A stretch of DNA of 32,242 bases, from the NCBI GenBank assembly GCA_014879875.1, contig JACSRF010000440.1:1-32242 (forward strand), given 5' to 3'. The notes under the pieces were generated by a model that was given only the letters and a program-made list of their open reading frames with translations, did not search any database and had not been told where the DNA came from. Positions 22,861 to 32,126 of this stretch are shown here, piece after piece (the stretch's first letter is position 1; each line of letters begins with the position of its first letter). The DNA comes from Anaerolinea sp. Lineage in GTDB: Bacteria; Chloroflexota; Anaerolineae; Promineifilales; Promineifilaceae. The position numbers were made by a program, and so were the translations under genes.

Positions 22861-23667
22861 ATGCACGATTCTTTTTCGCTCAGTCGGGGTAAGTTGGCGA
22901 GTTTTTTGACGTGCCAGCGCCAGTTTCAACTGCGCTATGTGCAGCGGCTGCCGTGGCCGGCCGCGCCGTTGGCTGAATCAGCGCAGGAGATGTTGGCGCG
23001 GGGGCAGCAGTTTCACCAACTGTTACAGCGTCATTTTCTGGGGTTGGAGGTCGTCCCGGCGGCCGTCCCTGACGAGACGGTACGCCGCTGGTGGTCGTTG
23101 TTTCAACAATACCGGTTGGCGCTGCCACACGGCCGTTTCCTCACCGAAATCAGCCTGACTGTGCCGTTGGGCGGGGCGCTGCTTAACGGCCGTTTCGACC
23201 TGCTCATCCTCGGCGAAAAGGACGGGGCTGCCTTCGCCCATCTGTTTGACTGGAAAACAGGCAAGGCGCGCAGTGAGGCGGCGCTGCGGCAAGATTGGCA
23301 GACGCGCCTGTACCTGGCGCTGTTGGCGGAAGGGGGGGCGGCGCTGCTGCCGCCGGAACAAACCTTGCTGCCGGAACAAATCGCCATCACCTATTGGTAC
23401 GTCACCGAGCCGGATGCGCCGCGCACCCTGCATTACAATGCCGCCTGGCACAGCCAAAATTGGGCCGAGTTGACCGTATTGGTGACGCAAATGGCCGCGT
23501 TGGATGCGCAGGAGGCGTGGCCGTTAACCGCCGACTGGTCGGCTTGCCGCGACTGCGCCTACCAGGTGTATTGTGGGCGGCAGGGGGCCGGCCGATCACC
23601 AGACAGCATAGACCCGGACGCAGAAGCAATTGTGACGGACACGGCAATGGAGCCAGAACTGCCGTGA
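22861..23667 (+). CDS. RecB/Cas4-like PD-(D/E)XK nuclease with Fe-S cysteines
   Basis: This 268-residue protein is counted from the ATG at 22861. A TTG two codons earlier lies inside an 8-bp repeat tract and is unlikely to be the start. The nuclease core shows GRFDLLI (Asp113) and FDWKTG (Asp130, Lys132), the PD-(D/E)XK catalytic pattern. An N-terminal Cys18 (FLTCQRQFQLRYV) and a C-terminal CX2CX5C (Cys229, 232, 238) give the four cysteines that hold a 4Fe-4S cluster in Cas4/AddB-type enzymes. Such proteins cut single-stranded or end DNA. No cas gene or CRISPR array is nearby, so a repair or defence accessory role is more likely. Its TGA overlaps the GTG start of the methyltransferase gene. 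The last 25 residues are an acidic tail with no domain. Confidence 0.88.
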   Translation: MHDSFSLSRGKLASFLTCQRQFQLRYVQRLPWPAAPLAESAQEMLARGQQFHQLLQRHFLGLEVVPAAVPDETVRRWWSLFQQYRLALPHGRFLTEISLTVPLGGALLNGRFDLLILGEKDGAAFAHLFDWKTGKARSEAALRQDWQTRLYLALLAEGGAALLPPEQTLLPEQIAITYWYVTEPDAPRTLHYNAAWHSQNWAELTVLVTQMAALDAQEAWPLTADWSACRDCAYQVYCGRQGAGRSPDSIDPDAEAIVTDTAMEPELP

Positions 23668-24839
23668 CGTTAGAAGAACTGTATTTTTTATTATCGCCGG
23701 TTGGGGAACGACTGCTGCGGGAAACGGCCGTCACCCCCATCACCCCCGACAACCATTTGCACATTGCCAGTCAACTGCGCCAGCAAACAGACTATGCCCA
23801 GGCGGTGTTGGAGACGGTATTGCTGCGGCAGCAAGCGGCCGTGAAGTTCAGCCGGGCGGGGCAAATGTTCTTTACGCGGCCGGCGTTGGAACAAGCCTCG
23901 GCGGAGGTTGTGGCCGTTTACCGCGCCGGGCGTTTTGCGGCGGCCGGCGCGCGCCATGTGGCTGACCTGGGCTGTGGCATTGGCGGCGATGCGTTGGCGC
24001 TGGCGGCGCACGCTGAGGTGACAGGGGTAGATTGGGATGGGGTGCGTGTGGCGATGGCGCAAGAGAATGTGCGCGTTTATGGGCATGGGGATCGGTTTCA
24101 TCCGCTGCAAGCAGATTTGCTTGAATTGACACCGCTGCCGGTGGATGCACTGTTTTTCGACCCGGCGCGCCGTGACGAGCGCGGCCGCCGTTTCCGTGCG
24201 GTGGCCGATTACCAGCCACCATTGCATTGGATTCATCGTTGGCGCACGTGGGTGGGGGAAACGGCCGTGAAAGTCAGCCCGGCCATTGCCTACGAGGACA
24301 TTCCCGACGACGCCGAAGTTGAATTCATTTCTGTGCAGGGGGAGATGAAAGATGGGATGCTTTGGTTTGGCGGCTTGCGTTCTGGCGCGCAGCGGCAGGC
24401 GACGTTGCTGCCGGGTGGGCATACGTTAACGACGGCCGCTTTGCCCACCGAACCTGTGCCCCTTTCTACGCCGCGCGCCTATCTGTATGAACCGGATAAA
24501 GCCGTCATCCGCGCCCATCTGGTGGAGGCGTTGGCGGCGCAGCTACAGGCCGTTAAGATTGATACAGGCATTGCCTATCTGACGGCGGACACACGCCAGG
24601 AAACCCCATTTGCCCGCTGTTTTGCCGTGGAGGATGTGCTGCCGTTTCAGTTGAAGCGGCTGCGCCATTATTTGCGCGAACGGGGCATTGGGCAGGTGAC
24701 GATTAAGAAGCGGGGGTCCGCATTAGAGCCGGAACAACTGCGCCGTCAGCTCCGTTTGCAAGGGGACGCGCACCGGGTCTTGTTTTTGACATTTGTGCGA
24801 GGGGAAACGGCCGTAATTGTGGGGCAGGCAATACCTTAG
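23664..24839 (+). CDS. Class I SAM methyltransferase with THUMP-like C-terminal domain
   Basis: This 391-residue protein starts at the GTG at 23664 within GTGA, overlapping the nuclease stop. The reading frame stays open upstream, but that part is antisense-like noise inside the nuclease gene. An N-terminal helical region (about residues 1-90) precedes the Rossmann core. The core has motif I VADLGCGIGGDALALA, the acidic residue in VTGVDWD, and motif IV FFDPARR, a form typical of this family. The C-terminal 130 residues (PRAYLYEPDKAVIRAHLVEALA, then LRHYLRERGIGQVTIKKRG) match the THUMP-like domain found with these enzymes. The THUMP relation suggests an RNA substrate, but none is experimentally known to me for this subgroup. 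Translational coupling to the nuclease is notable. Confidence 0.85.
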   Translation: MTLEELYFLLSPVGERLLRETAVTPITPDNHLHIASQLRQQTDYAQAVLETVLLRQQAAVKFSRAGQMFFTRPALEQASAEVVAVYRAGRFAAAGARHVADLGCGIGGDALALAAHAEVTGVDWDGVRVAMAQENVRVYGHGDRFHPLQADLLELTPLPVDALFFDPARRDERGRRFRAVADYQPPLHWIHRWRTWVGETAVKVSPAIAYEDIPDDAEVEFISVQGEMKDGMLWFGGLRSGAQRQATLLPGGHTLTTAALPTEPVPLSTPRAYLYEPDKAVIRAHLVEALAAQLQAVKIDTGIAYLTADTRQETPFARCFAVEDVLPFQLKRLRHYLRERGIGQVTIKKRGSALEPEQLRRQLRLQGDAHRVLFLTFVRGETAVIVGQAIP

Positions 24840-24957
24840 GGTTCGTTCAAAATTAACTCAGGTAGCACGGTCAGGAGACCGGCCACAGCAAACACAAAAG
24901 TTATTAACGAGCGAACCCTTAGCGTAAAGGCCACCAGATGGTGGCCTTCTTTACCGG
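24840..24957. repeat. Intergenic element with dispersed repeat copy 2
   Basis: The 22-bp core at 24868-24889 is identical to 16758-16779. Short inverted ends AGGGTTCG (24838-24845) and CGAACCCT (24912-24919) bracket it at about 80 bp total, resembling a small MITE-like or palindromic unit. No gene is seen. Confidence 0.65.
24927..24948. terminator. Bidirectional terminator-like hairpin
   Basis: AAGGCCACC (24927-24935) pairs perfectly with GGTGGCCTT (24940-24948) around AGAT, followed by TCTTTA on the plus strand and preceded by AAA. It lies between the convergent methyltransferase (ends 24839) and receiver (ends 24958) genes. The T-tract is short. Confidence 0.6.
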
Positions 24958-25341
24958 TTACTGTGCATTGTCAAGATACTGTCGCATCAGTTGACGCAGT
25001 TTGCGAATATCCAACGGTTTGGGTAAATAATCATCACAGCCGGCTTCCAGGCAACGTTCACGGTCGCCTACCAAAACCTGGGCCGTGGTGGCAATGAGCG
25101 GCACAGGAGCCAGGCGGGGATTTGCTTTGAAGCGGCGAGCTAATTCCAGACCATCAATGCCGGGCAAGTTAATGTCTAGCAAGATAATGTCCGGCGTATC
25201 ACTCTCCAAAATGTCTAAAGCAGTGGGGCCGTCTTCTGCTCTAATCAATTCATGACCTTCGGCTTCGACGATGCGCTCAACAAGGATCATGTTCACCGCA
25301 TTGTCTTCAACGCAAAGCACTCTTTTGCGTTCTGACATCAT
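24958..25341 (-). CDS. Stand-alone response-regulator receiver (CheY-like)
   Basis: This 127-residue single receiver domain has the acidic pocket VLCVEDN (Glu12, Asp13), the phospho-acceptor Asp56 in LLDINLPGIDG, the switch Thr in IATTAQ (about residue 86), and the invariant Lys in YLPKPL (Lys108). No output domain is attached. Such proteins act as shuttles in phosphorelays or by protein-protein contact. The gene lies downstream of the large PAS/GAF histidine kinase in the same direction, 166 nt away, so it is the natural phospho-acceptor candidate. The first two codons are both ATG; GGTGAAAAC precedes them. Confidence 0.92.
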   Translation of the reverse strand: MMSERKRVLCVEDNAVNMILVERIVEAEGHELIRAEDGPTALDILESDTPDIILLDINLPGIDGLELARRFKANPRLAPVPLIATTAQVLVGDRERCLEAGCDDYLPKPLDIRKLRQLMRQYLDNAQ

Positions 25342-25507
25342 GTTTTCACCTTTTACTTAATAACAAGTTATCATTTCCAAAGCGCCACCTGTATCATGGC
25401 TGCTCATCAATGCACACCATTTTAACAACTATTTGCGCTTTAGGGTAAAACGTTTACGTTTTTTTTGCAGATTGGTTCAATCTCTCCAATTGAACCAATC
25501 TGTACGC
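25342..25507. repeat. Intergenic palindrome between kinase and receiver
   Basis: AGATTGGTTCAAT (25469-25481) pairs perfectly with ATTGAACCAATCT (25489-25501) around a 7-nt loop. It is just downstream of the kinase stop. On the minus strand the stem is followed by GC and a run of As rather than Ts, so it is not a standard terminator. The same arms occur at 32195-32228. No further gene is seen. Confidence 0.8.
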
Positions 25508-28500
25508 TTACGTTAATGGATTGGTGGCGGGTCTGGTGCGCGTCAACGGGAGTGTAAACCAGAAAGTGCTGCCAACACCTAAGATGCTTTCTACCCAGAT
25601 TTTACCACCATGCAGTTCGATAAGCTTTTTCGTAATGGGCATACCCAGGCCAGTTCCACTTGCTCTACGATTTAAGCTGCCATCAATTTGCCGGAATTGT
25701 TCAAAGACAATGGGGATGTCTTCTGGTCTGATGCCGATACCGGTGTCACGGATGGAAACGAGCAAGTTGTGCCTGTCAACTTCCATACCCAGCGTTACGC
25801 TCCCTTTTTCGGTGAACTTGATGGCGTTACCCATGATATTCCACAATACCTGCCGGATACGTGTGCGATCTACCTCTACTGTGCCCACATCTTCTGTCAA
25901 CTCCAGGTGCATTTGCAGATTCTTTTCCTGGGCTAACGAGTTAGCGGTAGCTATAATGTCGTGCGCCATCTGGCGCATATCAACCAGTTCGTGACGGAGT
26001 TCCATGCGACCGGCCTCAATCTTGGACATATCCAGGATGTCGCCAATGAGTTCGCGTAAATGCGCGCCACTATCCCGAATGAGGCGCACGTCCTCTTCCA
26101 TGCGTTCGTTGAGGTCACCGTCTAGCCCTTCCAGCAACACATCGGCGAACCCAATAATGGAGTTGAGCGGGGTGCGCAGTTCGTGGCTCATGCTGGCCAG
26201 AAACTCAGATTTCAATTGGTCAACCTGGCGTAGTCGGGCGGTGATGTCTACCTGTTCGGCGTACAGTTTGGCGTTTTCGGTAGCAACGGCGACCTGGGAA
26301 GCGAGCGTTCGTTGGATTTTCATGTCTTCTTCGGTGAAATAGCCAATTTCGTTCGCTTGCAGGTCGAGCACACCGACCAGTTTGTTGCCGACGATCATGG
26401 GCACGACCATTTCGGCTCGCGTGTGTGGCAGCAGGGGATGGGGCAGGAAGTCGGGCGCTTTTTGCACGTCGTTCTCAATAATGCCCTGGCGATTACGGGC
26501 AGCGCGGGCTACCAGTGATTCTGCTTCTAGATAGATTTCGCGCCCTTCAAGAGCCATCAGGCGGCCAACGTTGCCGGCGCCCGCTTTGAGGACGAGTTTG
26601 TCTTCTGCTTCGTCCATCAGGTAAATGTGGGCATGGTATAAGTTGAAGCTGCTTTTAGCCAGGTCAACGACGGCTTGAAGGAGGGCGTCCACTTCCAGAA
26701 TGGTGGAAGCGGCCGTGCTTACCTGAGCCACCGTTTCTAATTCTGCGGTGAGGCGCTCCTGCTCGGACAATGAATCTTGTGTCTGTTCAAACAGCCGCGC
26801 CACTTCCAACGCTTCGGCCACCTGTTCTGAAATAGAAGCCAGAAAAGTCTCGTCTTCAGGCGACAAAGGTTGTTCGGGATTATCAAGGATGGCGAGCGTG
26901 CCGATTTGTTGACCTCGTATACGCAGTGGGGTTTGTCGCAAACCTTCACCTGACATGGCTGATTTGCCGTTGCCGGTGTGTTGTTCCTGTGTGTTGGGGA
27001 GGATTATTTGCACGCCGGTTTGGTCAAATATGTACCCTGCCGGCTTGCTTTTTTGGGATTTGTACTGTTGCCAACCTTCATGGCTCATGTAACGCTGGAG
27101 GGTGGTTAATTCGCGCAAGTTAGATTCCATTTCCTGGCGTAGGCGCGTGCTTTCAATGGCAACGGCGATTTGTCCGCATAGACCTTCCAGCAGTAGTTGG
27201 TCTGTTTCATTGAGGGCGTTGGCAACATTGCTCTGCACATCCAGGATGCCTAATACGTCACCACCCAGTTTGATGGGTACGGCTAATTCTCCTTTGGTAT
27301 GGGGTAACAAGCTGTTTGGCTGCCAATCTCTGTCATGGGCTACATCAGGGCGCAGAAAGGATTTGCCTGTGGCGGCGGCCATGCCGATCAGGCCAACGCC
27401 CATGGGCATCGAGTGATGCAAGTTGAGCATTTTCTGGCCTGTTTCTCCATAGCCATAAACCAGGGCGACGGTATCTAGCGCCGGATCGTAGCGCAGTAAT
27501 TGGGTGTGATAGTAATTGAACTGTTCCTTTACCTGGGTGACGACGCGGTAGTACAGTTCGGTTAAGTCGGCGGCGCCGGCAATTTCTTGGGCCACTTGTG
27601 TTGAGACATTTACCTCGCGGCTGCGCCGTTCCAATGATTCTTGGGTGACCTTGAATAGATGGGCGGAGCGCAGGGCGGTGGCGCCTTGCTCGGCCAGGAA
27701 TTGGTAAGAAGCGAGAATGTAATCGGCAAAAAAGCCTTCTTGCTCTTTGAGGACCATGAGCGTACCGAGCCATTCTCCACCGGCAGTCATTGGGAACGTG
27801 TACCATCCTTTGGCTTTGGCGCGCCTGGCGATGCGTTGCGCCATTTTGCTGGCGCGGGTGTCTGTGTTGATGTTGGCGGAGGTGAAGTTTTTGTCTGGCG
27901 ACAACAGTTCGGGAATATCTTCCTGGGAAAATCTGGTTCCCAGGGGGAGCGGGTTCAACTTGCTGGAATAGGCATTCATTTTGGTGACGATGAAGCTGTT
28001 GTCACCCAGGGTATCGTCGCGCAGGAAGATGAGCGTTGCAGCTTGCGGGTGTAAATTGCCATTTTGGATCAGGATGTTGAGAATGTCTGTTTCGCTTTGC
28101 GCGCCGGCCAGGGATTGGCTAATTTGGAGCTGAATACGTGTTTGTTCTTCCAGTTGGCGGCGTTCGGTGATGTTTTCAAAGGTGCCAAGAGTACCCACGA
28201 CACGGCCGTTTTCATCATGTAATGGCAGTTTGTTGGTATCCAGCCAGGCTTGCTTGCCATCGGCTTGTAACTGGGTTTCGATGATGTGTAATTTGGGATG
28301 GTTTGTCTCCATGACTTCATGATCATCGGCGCGATACGCTTCGGCTTCGGTTGTGGCCCAGGGCAAGTCGTAATCGGTTTTGCCGATGATGTCGTCTGGC
28401 GTGGCGAGGCCGGCATTGTTGGCAAAGTTGCGGTTGCATCCTAAATAGACGGAATCGCTATTTTTCCAGAAGATGGATTGGGGAATGTTGTCTATGACTG

Positions 28501-29275
28501 TCTGGAGCATGGTTTGCGAGGTGCGCAAATCGTTTTCGATTTGTTTGCGATCGGTGATATCTTGTATTTGGACGAGGAAATAGAGGAGATGCCCCTGGAC
28601 GTCGTAAATGTTGCTGGCCGTGAAGGTTGCCCAACAGATCTCCCCATGTTTGGTTTGGTAACGTATATCGTTTTTGATGGTGATGATTTCACCTTGTTGG
28701 AGTTGGGAGAGGGCGTTGGTGTTTGTAACGATGTCATCGGGGTGCAGGAGATCGGCGATGGTCAGGCTCAGCAGCTCGGCCGGGCTGTAGTCGGTGTAGC
28801 TGCATAAGGGTTGGTTGACCTGGAGGAAACGGCCGTCTGTACTCACTAAAGCCATACCCGCTACAGTGTTCTCGAAGGCGCCGCGGAACCGCATTTCGCT
28901 TTCGCGTAAAGAGGATTCTACCCATTTGCGTTCGGTGATGTCGTTGGCAATGACGGCGAGGATGGCTGTATCCGCGTCACTTGGCGGAGCAATGATGTTG
29001 ATGGCGGTGGGGACTTCGATGCCTTCTGGCCCAACCAGGACGGCTTCACCTTGCCACTTGCCGGTCTGGATGGCCTGCGTTAACGCCTTTTTTGCTGTTG
29101 TGGCCCCATCTATCGTCAAGATGAGATCGGTGATATGGGTGATAGGCGTTTCTTCTTCGAACAGGCCAAGGAGGTAACGGCCGGATTCGTTGATTTGCAG
29201 AATACGGCCGTCTGGTTGAATCAGGGCCACAAAATCGCCGGCGCTTTCTAAGATGTGGTATAGCTGTTTTTCCAT
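25508..29275 (-). CDS. Soluble PAS/GAF hybrid-sensor histidine kinase
   Basis: The protein has about 1255 residues from the ATG at 29275. I prefer this over the ATGs at 29305/29302, which overlap the upstream gene; 29275 is 7 nt after that gene's stop, with GGAG upstream. Domain order: PAS1 (about 5-120), PAS2 (125-250), PAS3 (255-375), GAF (385-555), GAF (570-735), degenerate GAF (740-845) and GAF (860-1005). HisKA follows with [14 protein letters not shown] (His1031), then HATPase_c (about 1130-1245) with N-box [11 protein letters not shown]1 DTGIGI and G2 [18 protein letters not shown]. Each PAS ends in a DITER/DITDRK-type junction. No membrane segment or receiver domain is present, so it is a cytoplasmic kinase needing a separate regulator, plausibly the receiver at 24958-25341. 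Ligands are unknown. Confidence 0.92.
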   Translation of the reverse strand: MEKQLYHILESAGDFVALIQPDGRILQINESGRYLLGLFEEETPITHITDLILTIDGATTAKKALTQAIQTGKWQGEAVLVGPEGIEVPTAINIIAPPSDADTAILAVIANDITERKWVESSLRESEMRFRGAFENTVAGMALVSTDGRFLQVNQPLCSYTDYSPAELLSLTIADLLHPDDIVTNTNALSQLQQGEIITIKNDIRYQTKHGEICWATFTASNIYDVQGHLLYFLVQIQDITDRKQIENDLRTSQTMLQTVIDNIPQSIFWKNSDSVYLGCNRNFANNAGLATPDDIIGKTDYDLPWATTEAEAYRADDHEVMETNHPKLHIIETQLQADGKQAWLDTNKLPLHDENGRVVGTLGTFENITERRQLEEQTRIQLQISQSLAGAQSETDILNILIQNGNLHPQAATLIFLRDDTLGDNSFIVTKMNAYSSKLNPLPLGTRFSQEDIPELLSPDKNFTSANINTDTRASKMAQRIARRAKAKGWYTFPMTAGGEWLGTLMVLKEQEGFFADYILASYQFLAEQGATALRSAHLFKVTQESLERRSREVNVSTQVAQEIAGAADLTELYYRVVTQVKEQFNYYHTQLLRYDPALDTVALVYGYGETGQKMLNLHHSMPMGVGLIGMAAATGKSFLRPDVAHDRDWQPNSLLPHTKGELAVPIKLGGDVLGILDVQSNVANALNETDQLLLEGLCGQIAVAIESTRLRQEMESNLRELTTLQRYMSHEGWQQYKSQKSKPAGYIFDQTGVQIILPNTQEQHTGNGKSAMSGEGLRQTPLRIRGQQIGTLAILDNPEQPLSPEDETFLASISEQVAEALEVARLFEQTQDSLSEQERLTAELETVAQVSTAASTILEVDALLQAVVDLAKSSFNLYHAHIYLMDEAEDKLVLKAGAGNVGRLMALEGREIYLEAESLVARAARNRQGIIENDVQKAPDFLPHPLLPHTRAEMVVPMIVGNKLVGVLDLQANEIGYFTEEDMKIQRTLASQVAVATENAKLYAEQVDITARLRQVDQLKSEFLASMSHELRTPLNSIIGFADVLLEGLDGDLNERMEEDVRLIRDSGAHLRELIGDILDMSKIEAGRMELRHELVDMRQMAHDIIATANSLAQEKNLQMHLELTEDVGTVEVDRTRIRQVLWNIMGNAIKFTEKGSVTLGMEVDRHNLLVSIRDTGIGIRPEDIPIVFEQFRQIDGSLNRRASGTGLGMPITKKLIELHGGKIWVESILGVGSTFWFTLPLTRTRPATNPLT

Positions 29276-29282
29276 AATTGTT

Positions 29283-32126
29283 TTACGCTCCACGGTCGTC
29301 ATCACCCAGATAAATCATGGTTTTGCGCCCCAGTGTCCGGCCGATTTCTTGAACGGCCGTGCGCATAATGGTATCCACGTCGGCCGAACCACGCACGCGG
29401 GCTGTAATCTGACGCAGAATTTGTTCACGGCGGGCGCGTTCGCGCGTTTGCTGGAAGAGGCGGGCGTTTTGAATGGCAATGGTCACCTGGCTGGCAATGG
29501 CGATGAGCAGGTTGAGGTGATTTTGGTTGTAGACGTAGCTTTGCGCGCTTTGGGCGGCAATGACGCCAATGGCCTGATTACCGCTGAGCATGGGCACGCC
29601 CAGCCATGACTGCGCGCCGGCGCCAATGGAAGCAATACCATGCTGCTGCTGCCATTTGTCTACGTTTTCCTCAATGAGGACGGGCGTTTTGCCCATGATC
29701 AGGTGTTCGGTCATGCCACTGCCAAACGGCCGTTCGCGCCAGTTCACATGCACGCCATCTTCCACCGCAATGGGGAATGAGACGATATTTTTCTGTGTGT
29801 CGCGCAAGGCCACGTAAAAATTGGTGGTGTTTAAAAGCTGTTCGGCGTAGGTGTAAATGCTCTTCACAATTTCATCAGGATCGAGCATCGAAGCCAATGC
29901 CTGGCTCATTTCATTGAGCAGTTTCAATTCGTCGGCGCGTGCTTGCGTTTCCGCCACCGCATAGACGTTTTGCACAGCAATGGCAGCCTGCCCGGCCAGG
30001 GCCATCAGGCGGCGCACAGCATCTTCGGTAAAGTGTGTCGGTTGTTGATAAATGGCGTTGACGTATCCAATCCAACTGCCACCGACAACCAGGGGGGCGA
30101 AAATTGTGCTGACTGCCTGGAAAGCATTGACGTACAACCGGCGTGTGTTGTCGTCAATGTCCGTACTGTTAATGTCTTCGAGTATCGTTGGCGCATTCGG
30201 TTTGAGGAGGGTGACGGCCGCAGGGAAAGTGGATAGACGGTAACGGGGCTGTACGACTTCTGTCGGTAATTCTGTGTAGCGCGCCAGGACGTCAATCCAG
30301 ACAGGCTGTTGGGTTGGCGTCCACGGTTTGTCGAAGAAATTCAGGCTGACATTTTGCGCGTGTTGGCCGATGATGCTGTGTTGGCGCAGCACGTCCAGGA
30401 TTTCCTGATAGGTGGCCACGGCATTGAGCGCAGCGCTGGCGGCGTACAGGCTTTCTGTTTCGCGCAAGGCTTGCTGCTGGGCTTTCTGCGCTTTGTAGCG
30501 GGCAAAAACGGCGGCGGTGGCGTCGAGCAACTGTTGGAAGAGAAACTTTTCCTCGTCAGTGAATTGATGGGCGCTGCGCCAACTGAAAAAGAGGATACCT
30601 TGCCAGTCACCGGCGCTGCGTAAGGGGATGGTGGCAAACGCGCCAACTTTTAATCTTTTTGCCGTTGCCCGAGATTGTACGTCTATCCGGGGGTCGGTGT
30701 CTACGTCTTCAACCAGAAAGACGTGTTCGGGATTTCTAATCCAGTAATGGGCTGAGGGCATGTCGGTCAGTGACAGGTCAACGTGGTAGAGGGGGGCATC
30801 GGTCAGGATGCTGCCTTTGTGCCATTGGCTGACGGCGCGTGTGCTGATGGGTTCGCCTTTTTTGTTGATGGTGATGTCGAGCAGTGTTGCCAGGGCTGAT
30901 TGGGAAGCGGCTTCGGTTACGGCCGTCAGGATTTCGCCTGCTGTTTGCGCCTGCGACAGCGCCGTTTCGATATTGGTTAATTTGGTGAGTTGGGCGGCGC
31001 GCTCTTCAATTTGTTGGAAGAGGTTGCGGCTTTCGATGGTGGAGGCTAAGAGGGTGGTGATTTGCCGCATCAAATTGAGGTCGCTGGCGGTGAAGGCGTT
31101 TTCCTTGAAGCTGGTGACGTTGAGCGTGCCCAGGACGCTGCCGCTGGCGATGAGGGGGGCACAGATGGCGCTGCGGACGCCTTGTGCGGCCAGTTGGCGG
31201 CTGTCGAGGTAATCTTCAAGCGGGACGTCTTGGGGCTGGTAGAGCAGGCGATTTTCAGTGATGGCTTTGCCAACGGCCGTTTTCGCTACCGGTAAGCGCG
31301 TGCCTGTGGGAATTACGCTCTGATCGCCGCTGAAGGCCAACACTTCAAACATTGCGCCGGTTTTGTCTCGCAAGGCAATAGAGGCTTGCACGTCACCGAG
31401 GATTTTTAGCGTGAAGGAACCGGCCACCTGGAAAATCTCTTCCATGTTGGCTGACGTGTTGAAGGCGGCGCCCATTTCGTTGAGCTGCGCCAGGCGCTGC
31501 GCCTGATATTCTGTTTCGGCGAGGGCCGTCTGTGTCTGGTCGAAGAGGCGCTGGTTTTCCAGGGCCAGGCCAACTTGCTCGACAATGGCTTCAACGGCGG
31601 CGATCTCATCTTCATCCCAGGTGCGCGTTTCGCCGGCGCTGAAACCGAAGACGCCGATGAGTTCGTCAGCGTAGTGGATAGGCACGGCCAGGTTGCTTTG
31701 CCCGTTGCTTTGTGTGGCGGTTTGGGCTTGAGTGACGGCCGTTTCTAACGCCGGCAGGAAGGTTTCGGGAATGGCAAACGTTTCGGCAGCGGTCGTGTCA
31801 GCGGTATAAGCTGTCCATTCCCGTTGAATATACCGCTGTTGTACGGCGCGCACTTCTGTCAACGCCTGCTCTAATTCCTGGGTGCGTTCGGCAACGCGCA
31901 TTTCCAGCTCGTGTTCGCGCTCTTCCCGCTCGTGCAGCAGCCCACGCAGGTCGTCAATGAGGTAGGAAAAGCCGATTGCCAGGTCTGTGAGCACGTCAAC
32001 CCCTTCGGGAATTTCCACCTCAAAATCGAACTGCCCGGTAGCGGCAAAGGCCAGCACGTCGAGCAACTGCTGCCCTTGTGTTTGCACTAACTCTTTGTAC
32101 TCTTGGTAGGATAAGCTGTCAGCCAT
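29283..32126 (-). CDS. GAF-only multidomain sensor protein without output domain
   Basis: This 947-residue cytoplasmic protein has an N-terminal helical, HAMP-like stretch and coiled coil (about residues 45-95; [25 protein letters not shown]). About five GAF domains follow, ending near residues 205, 365, 550, 720 and 885. The usual GAF exit helices read [24 protein letters not shown] and [15 protein letters not shown]. The last 50 residues ([32 protein letters not shown]) look like the start of a further GAF that stops early. No kinase, cyclase, EAL or DNA-binding domain is present. The gene directly precedes the PAS/GAF kinase (7 nt from stop to start), so it probably forms a sensory complex with it. 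The start ATG at 32126 has only a weak Shine-Dalgarno. Confidence 0.88.
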   Translation of the reverse strand: MADSLSYQEYKELVQTQGQQLLDVLAFAATGQFDFEVEIPEGVDVLTDLAIGFSYLIDDLRGLLHEREEREHELEMRVAERTQELEQALTEVRAVQQRYIQREWTAYTADTTAAETFAIPETFLPALETAVTQAQTATQSNGQSNLAVPIHYADELIGVFGFSAGETRTWDEDEIAAVEAIVEQVGLALENQRLFDQTQTALAETEYQAQRLAQLNEMGAAFNTSANMEEIFQVAGSFTLKILGDVQASIALRDKTGAMFEVLAFSGDQSVIPTGTRLPVAKTAVGKAITENRLLYQPQDVPLEDYLDSRQLAAQGVRSAICAPLIASGSVLGTLNVTSFKENAFTASDLNLMRQITTLLASTIESRNLFQQIEERAAQLTKLTNIETALSQAQTAGEILTAVTEAASQSALATLLDITINKKGEPISTRAVSQWHKGSILTDAPLYHVDLSLTDMPSAHYWIRNPEHVFLVEDVDTDPRIDVQSRATAKRLKVGAFATIPLRSAGDWQGILFFSWRSAHQFTDEEKFLFQQLLDATAAVFARYKAQKAQQQALRETESLYAASAALNAVATYQEILDVLRQHSIIGQHAQNVSLNFFDKPWTPTQQPVWIDVLARYTELPTEVVQPRYRLSTFPAAVTLLKPNAPTILEDINSTDIDDNTRRLYVNAFQAVSTIFAPLVVGGSWIGYVNAIYQQPTHFTEDAVRRLMALAGQAAIAVQNVYAVAETQARADELKLLNEMSQALASMLDPDEIVKSIYTYAEQLLNTTNFYVALRDTQKNIVSFPIAVEDGVHVNWRERPFGSGMTEHLIMGKTPVLIEENVDKWQQQHGIASIGAGAQSWLGVPMLSGNQAIGVIAAQSAQSYVYNQNHLNLLIAIASQVTIAIQNARLFQQTRERARREQILRQITARVRGSADVDTIMRTAVQEIGRTLGRKTMIYLGDDDRGA

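Larger units (their letters stand above)
1688..31742. repeat. Highly iterated palindrome ACGGCCGT (~41 copies, window-wide)
   Basis: Copies found by eye start at 1688, 2188, 2735, 4274, 6080, 6615, 7459, 8157, 9276, 10380, 11758, 12398, 12428, 12572, 13712, 13796, 14608, 14987, 15068, 15785, 15851, 16959, 17167, 17644, 17662, 21561, 21722, 22651, 23129, 23186, 23724, 24261, 24807, 28202, 28829, 29204, 29353, 29726, 30919, 31273 and 31735. By hand estimate about one copy would be expected in 32 kb at this GC. Many are flanked as AAACGGCCGTTT. Copies occur in all codon frames: Thr-Ala-Val at 12398, Asn-Gly-Arg at 21561, Arg-Pro at 22651. At least one is intergenic (14987). Confidence 0.9.

Noticed and set aside
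23295-23663. 123-codon N-terminal extension of the methyltransferase
   Set aside because: It overlaps the nuclease gene in another frame with low-complexity Gly/Arg/Ala sequence. The GTGA junction at 23664 gives a normal family start.
22861-23667. Nuclease as Cas4 of a CRISPR locus
   Set aside because: There is no repeat-spacer array and no other cas gene in the window. The Fe-S PD-(D/E)XK architecture is shared with AddB and other RecB-like nucleases.
22861-24839. Nuclease plus methyltransferase as a restriction-modification system
   Set aside because: The methyltransferase has the DPARR motif and a THUMP-like domain, pointing to RNA rather than DNA modification, and there is no specificity domain.
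25469-25501. Hairpin after the kinase gene as a Rho-independent terminator
   Set aside because: On the transcribed minus strand the stem is followed by GC and an A-run, not a T-run. The same stem also occurs upstream of the cluster.
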